DNA from: Haliclona indistincta
Taxonomy: Eukaryota; Porifera; Demospongiae; Haplosclerida; Chalinidae
NCBI GenBank assembly: GCA_964017065.1
Contig: OZ024783.1
Span: forward strand, 18,513,752 to 18,577,751
Length of the DNA: 64,000 nt
Reading direction: 5' to 3'
Below are positions 1 to 8,026 of this stretch, one piece after another. A model generated the notes under the pieces. That model saw only the letters and a list, made by a program, of their open reading frames with translations. It searched no databases and had not been told where the DNA came from. A program made the position numbers and the translations under genes. The stretch's first letter is position 1, and every line of letters starts with the position of its first letter.

Positions 1-1140
1 CTCGGAGATATGTGTTCCCCCTGATTAATTAAAACGCAGTGTTATGTGTTTCCAACAAATTAGCACTCGCGCGCGAATTGCTCGTCTCAAATAATCTGGT
101 AAGCTACTTTTATCAGGACAAGTGTAGTTCTCTTCCTTCGTCGATATGGCCATTGCAAGGTCAAGGAATTGTAAGTGCTCTGAATAAAGCATGTACAATA
201 AAAATTTTATAGCAATTTTAAAATCTACCACTACTTGTCAACTCCGTGCAAATACTGACGCAGTCAATGGTGACATCACTTGTCAGCACATTGCCCAGCT
301 ACTACTGCAAGAGACAGTCTTTGGCACGAAGTAAGATTTGCATTATGGCTATGTTATGCCGGTAATATTCAAACAAAATTAATTTTATAACTTTAACTGA
401 ATTTATTATGATCTATATGTCTGATCTATTATAATTATTTTGAATAGACAATGATTACCGTGATCATCAGTAGCAAGTTTGGAGTTTCTGTGGAAGAAGC
501 ACTAGCTGCTTATGACAAACAAGAGCTATCTGCAGTCTGCACAGCATAACGGACTTCATGACATTACTGTCTTACTTGTGATGTATGTAATTATTATGAT
601 CAATCAACTGGGGTCATGACCCATCATAATTATATAAATCGTAGTCATCCCAACATAATTATCATTGCCTAGCGCCAATGATAATATTATAATTTAATAT
701 TTCACTAGCGGCATAGATCTTCATGATTAGAGAAATCCCATACTGCTTGTAGCTCTGCATGTAGCATTAACTAATAGAGGTAATACATGCACAAGATAGA
801 TCAGCAGTCACTAGTGCAAGTGAGACACTGTCAGGGGGCATCACAAAGCTACCATTAAGGCTAAAATGCTCTAGATCTTTCGACTATAGTTTAGAGCAGT
901 CATTCGCAGTGCAATCGAAGTCTCTCCTGTGTGTAGTCTACGATGAGCTAGTACTCACGCATGATGATACGCGCGCGAGCGTGTGGGAAACACATATCAT
1001 CGGGGAAACACATATCCGCGTGAGGGGGAACAGATATCACTGCTAATTCATCAGGGGGAACACATATCTCCGAGGGCTTGGCTGGAGATATCTGTTCGGG
1101 GGAACAGAAAATCAGGGGGAACACATATCTCCGTTACACC
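1..1140. repeat. Inverted-repeat element remnants with CATATC-rich ends; no convincing gene
   Basis: The first 24 or so bases (ctcggagatatgtgttcccc) are the reverse complement of 1051-1074, so 1-1075 is bounded by inverted repeats. Further copies of the gggggaacacatatc motif cluster at 983-1130 in both orientations. Such clustering of subterminal repeats is typical of non-autonomous DNA transposons, but no transposase is visible and the left end may continue outside the window. The short open frames here, including a 68-residue minus-strand frame at 25-231, show no recognisable domain. Confidence 0.45.
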
Positions 1141-1298
1141 GGTTTGCCTACTCCCACTTCGCCTACTCCCATTTTGCCTACTTACAGCCCTAAAGGGACG
1201 TTTTGCCTACGCAAGCCGCCTTCGGCGGCTTATATTATCTACGCGCGCGCGTACAGAATCACTATAATGGCTTGTTTATAGCACTAGTCGGTCAGCTC

Positions 1299-1385
1299 GT
1301 TCCGGTGGCGCAGCGGTTTAGTGCGGTGGCTTGTACTGAATGCAAATGTTCAGGGTTCGGTTCCCGCTCAGTACTTATTATTTTT
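1299..1385 (+). repeat. tRNA-derived SINE-like head with Pol III A and B boxes
   Basis: The segment has an A-box match (tggcgcagcgg, 1306-1316) and a near-perfect B box (ggttcggttcc, 1354-1364), about 40 bases apart as in tRNA genes, followed by T-runs that could end Pol III transcription. The acceptor and T stems do not pair well (only three G-C pairs flank the T loop), so this is a tRNA-derived SINE head or decayed tRNA relic rather than a working tRNA gene. Confidence 0.5.
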
Positions 1386-1445
1386 AATTTTTTTCCCAGA
1401 AAACTTAAGTTTTTTTTAACTAAGTCGATCGTCGGGACAGCTTGC

Positions 1446-1645
1446 AGATCCAGTGAAGGACGAAGGCCCTGTTTAGGACGACCCTCTCGACGATCTTTAG
1501 CCAGGGCCGAAGGCCCGGTTTAGGACGACCCTCCCGACGATCCTTAGGCTTACCAAGGGCCGAAGGCCCGGTTTAGGACACCCTCCCGACGATCCTTAGG
1601 CTTACCAAGGGCCGAAGGGCCGGTTTAGGACACCCTCCCGACTTT
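1446..1645 (+). repeat. Approximately 52-bp tandem repeat, about four copies
   Basis: Four successive units share gccgaaggcccggtttagga and end near cccgacgatccttaggctta. The units differ by a few substitutions and small indels. They lie inside the inverted-repeat element 1163-1751. No coding role is seen. Confidence 0.75.
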
Positions 1646-1655
1646 GCACAGTTAG

Positions 1656-1692
1656 GAGAAGGTTTTTAGGGTTCAGGGTTTAGGGTTTAGTT
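1656..1692 (+). repeat. Short TTTAGGG/TTAGGG-like run
   Basis: Two to three imperfect units (agggttcagggtttagggtt) resemble telomeric repeat. The run is too short and irregular to be called an interstitial telomere with confidence. Confidence 0.3.
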
Positions 1693-1772
1693 TTGCTTAC
1701 TTCTAGTAGGCAAAACGTCCCTTTGGGGCTGTAAGTAGGCAAAATGGGATGAGAGTAATGAGCGATAGATTG

Positions 1773-1945
1773 CTATGTGGAGCCTACACGACAACGATGC
1801 ACCGTCAGACCACCTCTGCTTCTGAACCATTTGTCACATATCACACATTGTACAGCACCTGCCTGCTCGTGGATTGGCTTACTACGCTCTCTTAAGCACT
1901 TATGCCTAGCCTTGTCGCTCTCTCTGGTGAAGGATCGCTGACACA
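1773..1945 (-). pseudogene. C-terminal zinc-finger tail of a LINE-type reverse-transcriptase ORF
   Basis: The minus strand reads a cysteine/histidine-rich tail of about 57 residues ending in a stop at 1773. It has C-x3-C then a His/Cys pair (ARHKC), followed by [20 protein letters not shown]. Paired fingers of this kind, with GGL-x-VH-x-C at the end, are found at the C-terminus of many non-LTR retrotransposon pol proteins in invertebrates. Upstream, the frame runs straight into a (CA)n microsatellite, so the reverse transcriptase core is missing. Family assignment comes from the finger pattern only. It could instead be a fragment of a cellular C2H2 protein. Confidence 0.55.
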
Positions 1946-1950
1946 CTTCA

Positions 1951-1954
<4 letters not shown>

Positions 1955-2032
<78 letters not shown>

Positions 2033-2047
2033 TCCTTCCTTTTATCG

Positions 2048-2101
<54 letters not shown>

Positions 2102-2118
2102 ACACATGCACATACACA

Positions 2119-2174
<56 letters not shown>

Positions 2175-2192
2175 CACACATGCACACACACA

Positions 2193-2256
<64 letters not shown>

Positions 2257-2277
2257 CACACGCACACACACACACAC
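1955..2277. repeat. Compound (CA)n / (CGCA)n microsatellite
   Basis: About 80 bases of pure CA are interrupted by ccttccttccttttatcg, followed by more CA and then by CGCA-tetranucleotide blocks at about 2119-2162 and 2192-2258. The long open frames here on both strands are artefacts of the repeat. Confidence 0.97.
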
Positions 2278-2313
2278 ACACACACATGTCTACTACCATG
2301 CTTGTATACTGAC
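2278..2313 (-). repeat. Single half-monomer of the large minisatellite
   Basis: On the minus strand this 36-base segment reads ggtcagtatacaagcatggt followed by agtagacatgtgtgtg. That is more than half of the monomer forming the arrays at 12.6, 33.6 and 63.7 kb. It sits at the end of the CA/GT microsatellite and is not repeated. Confidence 0.85.
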
Positions 2314-2455
2314 CACTAACACAGTATTATGTGTCATGGTTTACATAATGAATTCCTGTGGTATCATGATAATCTTTAATTTGCCCATGACTGTATGCCT
2401 TCAAATGTGAATTGTCCTCAAGTAGAATTTCATGTTTGAGATCACGTGATGTGAT

Positions 2456-3066
2456 TTAAGGTGGCGGAATACCGTTACGCGAATAATGACATTCACGACA
2501 TTAGTAATGATATTCATGTTCCCTAGCAATCATCGGCGTTTGGGGTAATGGATGCTGCCACCATTCACCAAAAATAAAATCCCAGGTGCCTTTTTAAAGC
2601 TATTTGACGAGCGGTGCACTTTCTAAAATAACTAACGGAGGGCGGCTCGAAGAGTTTTTATTAAGATGGATAACCGTTACTTTTTTATGGCTGTAAACGC
2701 TCGTGCCAAACCATGCTGGACGCCATGAAATCTTGTTGATTAGTGATTTTTGGAAAAAGATATCGATTCTGTCCAGAAAACTCTTTGAGTCGCCCTCGGG
2801 TAAGTCGTTTTTAAGTGGAAATTGGCTTCAGCTAACGGTGTAGACGTTTCCTTCGTCTGATTTTTGGTGAATAAAACTGCCGTTTTTGGTTTTGCATTTC
2901 TCTGCGATTGTTCAAGGTATGCCTAAACTTTTAACGCTCTGCTCTTTGTATACCTTCGTACTTCATGTGTGGCAGCTCTGTTTCGTTTAGCTCGCCCTCG
3001 TTGTCCAGCCTGCGAGCTGTGTTCTAACTGACTGTAGCCACACCCATCGGTATACCGCCACCTTAA
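2456..3066. mobile_element. TTAA-flanked MITE with GGTGGCGG inverted termini
   Basis: The element starts ttaaggtggcggaataccg and ends with the near-exact inverse (cggtataccgccaccttaa), both carrying TTAA. This fits a piggyBac-like or other TTAA-targeting non-autonomous element of 611 bp. The interior encodes nothing recognisable. A matching terminus occurs alone at 27583-27602. Confidence 0.75.
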
Positions 3067-3215
3067 CCAATTATTGTAACCTGTGGCTATCCTGTGTTAC
3101 TAAACAGTATTAGTGATCTTATGTCAACTAACAAGTGCAATACATACTTGTACTATAAATTTTTTGACCACGAAATATTTACGCATATGAAATATTCCAC
3201 TATACTGAAATAGCC

Positions 3216-3831
3216 CGGCCTCCTGTAAAACCCGGAATTGCGGAAATCCGGATGTCAAAATTTGTATGATAACGGAGAAAAATTGAGAAAGAAACAACAC
3301 TCGCTCTGACTCGCCCATCGTGGAGTACTGTAGCACGCGAAGAGAAAGGTCGAGATAGCTGGTGTTGGCATGGAGCAGCAAGACGCGCATGCATAATCAA
3401 TGCATGCGCAGTTCTCAGCGGTAGGACTAGTCTGAGTGCTGAAGAATATTGCGAAGGCAACGCCATAGTGACAGGCAGAGGTTCACGTGCCGCTCGCTCA
3501 AGCCTCTCCAGACCTTCCAGCGAGACTAGCCCATCGTGTGGATATCGAGCTAGCGAACGCTTCTAACTCACAACTCTGAGTTGCTGAATGGAGAACATAA
3601 ACAAGCCAGCTAGTAAATGTTCTTGGCTACTGAATGTTTAGCGATGCCGCGAGGCAGCCTGGTGAGCTTCTATATTTTGCTTTTCTTTAGCCGTCAGCTT
3701 ACTAGGTTAGCCTTGCCCACCACACTGATACAGTGCAGGGAGTACGTATATATAGTGTTGCCTCAGTACAGCTACGTAGCTAGTCAGCCTCACGGTTGAC
3801 ACCGGAGCCTTGGCGGCGAGCTATTAACTTG

Positions 3832-3865
<34 letters not shown>

Positions 3866-5209
3866 GGCAAAAAGATACTCAATAGCATTGGGCTAATATT
3901 AAGAGTATCGTTAAGGAAAGGAAAAGTGAGTGGTAATGTGCAAGATAGTAATAATTATGAAGAGTATCATTAAGAGTGGTGATGTACATGCGAGAAGTAA
4001 GAAGCAGAAAGCTTAAAGAAAAAAAACAAAAAAAACAAAAAAAAACAAAAAGAAAAAAACAACAAAAACAAAAAAACAACAACAACAACAACAACAAAAA
4101 AAGATACACAAAGACAGAGACAAAACTTAGGTCAAAGTAGATTTAATTTGTTTTTTAAAGTAATAGAGAGTAGAAAGAGCTTTGGTGGAGTGAGGGAGAG
4201 AGTTCCAGAGGCGGGAGGCAGAAGGGACAAATGAGTGGAAGGAAGCAGATGAACGAGAGAAGGGAACAGAAATATTTAGCGGGTCAAAGTGGCGGGAGAG
4301 TCTAGAGGAAGGATTGACAAAAGAGAAGATAGAAGGGGGGAAATAGTGAAGATCATTAAGAAATTTGAAAGTAAGTATTAGTTTAGCCTGAGTGCGGCGA
4401 GAGGAGAGGGTAGGTAAGTTAGTAGAATTGAGAAGAGAGGAATAATTAGAGGACCAGTTTTTAGAACAGAGTTTGAGGGCGAAGAATTGGACTTTTTCAA
4501 GGGAGCGAGAATCACCAGAAGAAACAGGAGGAGACCAGACAGAGGAACAATAGGATAAGTGGGGGAGAACGAGAGCACGGTATAGACAGAGAAGAGTTTT
4601 AGGGGAAGAGAACTGATAAAAGTGACGAAAAATGGTACCTAAAACTTTTTTAGATTTTGAACAAACAGACTTGATGTGCGGAGACCAGGAGAGATTAGAG
4701 CACAGGAGTACACCTAGATATTTGTAGGAAGACACACATTCTAAACGGATATTATTAAGAAAAAGAGGAGGGAGAGAAGAGAGGAAGGGTGAAGGTTTAC
4801 GAGTAACAATCATATACTTAGTTTTGGTTGTATTAACATTAAGAAGGTGAGTGGATAGCCATGAAGTGATTAAGTTAATGTTAGATTGGACAGAGTGCAT
4901 ACAAAAGGGAGATGAGATGGTGTGAGACAGAAGAATATCATCAGCATAGAGGGTGAGATTTACAGAAGAAGAAGAAGAAGGTTTTTTTGTAGCACGAACG
5001 GCACTGAGTCTACATGCGCGGCTTACTACTCCATGCCAGGACCGGCTATCGTTGTACCTCGACCTTTTCTCTTCGCGTGCTACAGTACTCCACGCTGGGC
5101 GAGTCAGAGCGAGTGTTGTTTCTCTCTCAATTTTTCTCCGTTATCATACAAATTTTGACATCCGGAATTCCGGGCGGAATTCCGCAATTCCGGATTTTAC
5201 AGGAGGCCG
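3216..5209. mobile_element. Long inverted repeat pair enclosing a LINE fragment
   Basis: About 180 bases at 3216-3391 (starting ggcctcctgtaaaacccgg) recur inverted at 5013-5209, including the block that reads ctctgactcgcccatcgtgg on the left. The two arms enclose 1.6 kb that includes a poly(A)-tailed LINE fragment on the minus strand. This may be one foldback element invaded by a LINE, or two inverted copies of a smaller repeat. A short related terminus also lies near 6595-6640. No gene was recognised at 3400-3830. Confidence 0.55.
3834..4978 (-). mobile_element. 5'-truncated non-LTR retrotransposon (LINE), C-terminal reverse transcriptase
   Basis: Minus-strand coding runs without a stop from about 4978 to 4127. 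It begins close to the catalytic LYADDILL motif (encoded near 4936-4960), which supplies the two active-site aspartates. It then continues into the thumb and C-terminal region with SSYKYLGVLLCSNLSW and LPHLSYCSSVWSP, both typical of Jockey/CR1/Rex-type LINEs. The endonuclease and the N-terminal RT fingers are absent, so this is a dead-on-arrival 5' truncation. On the minus strand the 3' end passes through an A/CAA-microsatellite-like region (4100-4010, T-rich on that strand) and ends in a run of about 27 A at 3860-3834. The clade cannot be fixed from this fragment. Confidence 0.85.
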
Positions 5210-5211
5210 CG

Positions 5212-5333
5212 CTGTTAGGCGAATACTGGGCTCTGTTAGGTCCATACTAGGCGCTGTTAGGCGAATACTGGGCGCTGTTAGGCGAATACTGGGCGCCGTT
5301 AGGTCCATACTGGGCGCTGTTAGGCGAATGTTT
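5212..5333 (+). repeat. 21-bp tandem repeat, about 5.5 copies
   Basis: The unit gctgttaggcgaatactggg plus one base alternates with a variant containing ggtccatac. The forward reading RRILGAV comes only from the repeat. It directly abuts the right arm of the long inverted repeat. Confidence 0.85.
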
Positions 5334-5649
5334 TAGGGTCTTGGGTTTAGTAGCTAGTTTACCAGTACCAGGTACAGTGTTCCACACGAAGAGAGTAGAA
5401 AAATAGTTATTGCACATTTTGCTTCATATCTCAGTAACTAATGATCCTACTGGCATGTTGCATGTATCAGAATGATCCTCTATCCTTACTGAACACCCCG
5501 ATTCATATGGCTTCAAGTCACGTGACATGGGCGTGGCGCAACATGGCGGGATATCGGACCCACTGGAAGGAAAAGGTTAGGCAAAGAACTTTTGAGTTAC
5601 TGGTAGTTAAGATTTCTTAACGCTGCATTAAAACCCTCACCCAAGGCGC

Positions 5650-5847
5650 CTACCTGTGGGCTGAGTGTTTTGCCTTAAATTTCATTAGTTCGGCGTCGGG
5701 GAGCAAATAATAGCGTCCTCGACCGACCAAAAGCTTAGGCACGGGAAATCCGATTCTCTGGGAGTTAAGGTCCAAGATTAAGAAATTGCATTGCCAATAC
5801 ATTGATCTTAACTTCAGCACTTGCTCAGAGTCTGTAGAAATACGCAC
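5650..5847 (-). CDS. Mirror copy of the 65-residue exon-like frame
   Basis: The protein frame is identical to that at 6107-6304, read from the left arm of the foldback on the opposite strand, with the same splice-donor-like sequence at its end (ctacctgtggg on the plus strand). The two frames diverge from a shared centre of about 260 bases. Function unknown. Confidence 0.22.
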   Translation of the reverse strand: MRISTDSEQVLKLRSMYWQCNFLILDLNSQRIGFPVPKLLVGRGRYYLLPDAELMKFKAKHSAHR

Positions 5848-6106
5848 ATCGACAAACGCGACTGTTCTCTGCTAGAGAGCTGTTTTCTGACCGCCATCTT
5901 GCTAGTTTAATGGATTTTTGTGATGTCACGAATAATAAATATTATCAGGCGATGAGTCATAACTAATACAAAATACATTGAATCAGTTTAGTAGTTATGA
6001 CTCATCACTGGTTAATAACCAACGTGTGACATCACAAAAATTCATTAACTAGCAAGATGGCGGTCAGAAAACAGCTCTCCAGCAGAGAACAGTCGCGTTT
6101 GTCGAT

Positions 6107-6304
6107 GTGCGTATTTCTACAGACTCTGAGCAAGTGCTGAAGTTAAGATCAATGTATTGGCAATGCAATTTCTTAATCTTGGACCTTAACTCCCAGAGAA
6201 TCGGATTTCCCGTGCCTAAGCTTTTGGTCGGTCGAGGACGCTATTATTTGCTCCCCGACGCCGAACTAATGAAATTTAAGGCAAAACACTCAGCCCACAG
6301 GTAG
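6107..6304 (+). CDS. Exon-like 65-residue frame in right arm of foldback (unknown)
   Basis: The frame is open through VLKLRSMYWQCNFLILDLNS and ends next to cccacag|gtaggc at 6300/6301, a good 5' splice-site match. An alternative start at 6057 (aagATGGCGGT) opens a different, 27-codon frame. No family was recognised. Because the same frame is kept in both arms, it could be a first exon duplicated with its promoter, but it could also be chance in a young palindrome. Confidence 0.25.
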   Translation: MRISTDSEQVLKLRSMYWQCNFLILDLNSQRIGFPVPKLLVGRGRYYLLPDAELMKFKAKHSAHR

Positions 6305-6821
6305 GCGCCTTGTGTGAGGGTTTTAATGCAGCGTTAAGAAATCTTAACTACCAGTAACTCAAAAGTTCTTTGCCTAACCTTTTCCTTCCAGTGGGTCCGA
6401 TATCCCGCCATGTTGCGCCACGCCCATGTCACGTGACTTGAAGCCATATGAATCGGGGTGTTCAGTAAGGATAGAGGATCATTCTGATACATGCAACATG
6501 CCAGTAGGATCATTAGTTACTGAGATATGAAGCAAAATGTGCAAAAACTATTTTTCTACTCTCTTCGTGTGGAACACTGTACTATTATTTTGAACGGAAT
6601 TCCGTCCGGAATTCTGAAATTCCGGGTTTTACCGTTAGCCGCATTAGGCTTAGGCGAGCTGATTATTTTCAGCTAAAATTTTAAAATATTATTGTTAATA
6701 ATAAAGAATAGCCTTCAACAACAGGAAAATTAAACCAATGGTGGAAACAAAGACGGCTCAGTACGTGCATGATATTGAACTGCACTTCTGTTCTCTGAAA
6801 AAGAAAAAAGGACACAAACAA

Positions 6822-7209
6822 GAAAATTAAAAAGATTTCTATCAAAATCAAAAGGATGTAGGGTTGTGAAATCTACCACTGGTTCACAAAGTAAACTAAC
6901 AAGGAACAAGCATGGAATGATAACACAATTGACTTGCTAACAGACCACTGATAGATCCCTACATCAGTGGCTGTACATAAGATCAATATTTTGTCACAAG
7001 CTGAATGCACGTCAGGTGTCAGTCTCAGCAACTAGCTGAACTAGCTATAGCCAACCACAGCAGCCACTGATGTAGGGATCTATGGTCTGTTAGCAAGTCA
7101 ATTGTGTTATCATTCCATGCTTGTTCCTTGTTAGTTTACTTTGTGAACCAGTGGTAGATTTCACAACCCTATACATCCTTTTGATTTCGATAGAAATCTT
7201 TTTAATTTT
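6822..7209. mobile_element. 390-bp foldback element
   Basis: The left arm 6822-6972 and right arm 7061-7209 are inverted copies (for example ccctacatcagtggctg versus cagccactgatgtaggg) around an 88-base spacer. There is no coding capacity. It is a MITE or foldback of unknown superfamily. Confidence 0.85.
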
Positions 7210-7778
7210 TACTATGTATCGTGTGGGAAGGATAAACACTAGCCTAGTTAATATACCAATATAATAGTATCGAATTTCCTCGAATAGATGGAATAGAGGC
7301 TCGCCCTTTTACATGTAGAAGCCTTCTGAAATAAGACTACAGTAGGAACTATAGCTGTAAGGCAGCCGGCCCATGCAGCTGTAGATCGCCAGCGATCACG
7401 ATGTAAGCAATCACGCCATAACTCACGAACAGAGCCTTGTAACCAAAATCCTTACAATTCTCCTATAATAAAGATGGAGCAAGCATGAGGCTCTAGCTAG
7501 CAAGTTTAAAAACCTCCGTTTGAATCCTACGATAAGTCGATATTTTTCTTATTTCACTTCAAGAGAGAAATAAATAGATGCCCGGCTTTTATTCAAGGAA
7601 TCCACTTTTATAACGCTTCATGAAGTATTGTCAACAGCATGATACCTTTCTTGGCCCAAGTGTTTTTTAGTCAAATTTAAATTTCACAATCAAAAAAGTT
7701 TACATGTACAAGTAGAGTTGATAATTATAAAACAGCACACTTCGATGTATGTTGTGCTGTCTCTGATGGTGGACTGGT
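7210..7778. other. Intergenic / 3' flank of gene A
   Basis: No protein or RNA gene was seen. The part nearest gene A is probably its 3' untranslated region, with a minus-strand AATAAA at 7588-7593. The stretch 7711-7771 is similar to 27872-27946, a displaced copy of the same 3' flank. Confidence 0.5.
7588..7593 (-). promoter_or_regulatory. Candidate polyadenylation signal AATAAA for gene A
   Basis: A canonical AATAAA on the minus strand lies about 190 bases after the gene A stop codon. It is supported by position and motif only. Confidence 0.4.
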
Positions 7779-8026
7779 TCAGTCTCGCTTCGTCCTCTGC
7801 AGTGCAGCTCTCAACACACTCCATGAAGGGACTCCCTTCTGTGTGACGTTGTCTTGTTGCTGCAGCCATGCTGAGAGCATGGCTATCTTGCAGCTATCTA
7901 TTCTGCCTCGCTGCTCAATGTCTATCCTCTCTAGTGAGGAGTAGAGAAGGCCTAGTTGCAGTCCAAGCTCCTTCCAATGGTTGACACTACGAATCTCAGC
8001 CAACACATCACACAGGTCATTCTCAG
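7779..8026 (-). CDS. Gene A last exon: Death domain
   Basis: The exon begins after attacag| and encodes NDLCDVLAEIRSVNHWKELG, then a helix rich in Leu, the SAWLQQQ segment, and VPSWSVLRAAL near the end. This is the six-helix pattern with the conserved Trp residues of Death domains. It ends RTKRD-stop. It is clearly more diverged from gene B's Death exon than the neighbouring large exon is. Confidence 0.88.

Larger units (their letters stand above)
1163..1751. mobile_element. 590-bp inverted-repeat element (MITE-like)
   Basis: About 45 bases at 1163-1212 (containing gccctaaagggacgttttgc) recur inverted at 1708-1751. The interior holds a GC-rich hairpin (gccgccttcggcggc, 1209-1223), the tRNA-like segment at 1299-1385, a 52-bp tandem repeat and a short telomere-like run. 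No protein is encoded. The inverted ends suggest a non-autonomous DNA element; the superfamily cannot be told. Confidence 0.5.
5373..6582. mobile_element. 1.2-kb near-perfect foldback (inverted duplication) with 25-base loop
   Basis: The left arm 5373-5965 and right arm 5991-6582 are reverse complements with only scattered mismatches, separated by about 25 bases (atacaaaatacattgaatca and a few more). Each arm carries the same exon-like frame (see 5650-5847 and 6107-6304), a caagatggcggtcag motif close to the centre and a cacgtgac E-box-like site further out. This may be a foldback transposon, or a captured promoter plus first exon that was duplicated head-to-head. Confidence 0.85.

Noticed and set aside
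451..549. Small plus-strand frame (MITVIISSKFGVSVEEALAA...) near an acceptor-like site
   Set aside because: Only 32 codons, no recognisable domain, and it lies inside repeat-rich DNA; not enough to call a gene.
1299..1373. Functional tRNA gene
   Set aside because: A and B boxes are present, but acceptor and T stems do not pair properly; a SINE head or relic fits better.
1656..1692. Interstitial telomere
   Set aside because: Only two or three irregular units.
1951..2319. His/Thr- and Cys/Val-rich proteins
   Set aside because: Translations of (CA)n and (CGCA)n microsatellite.
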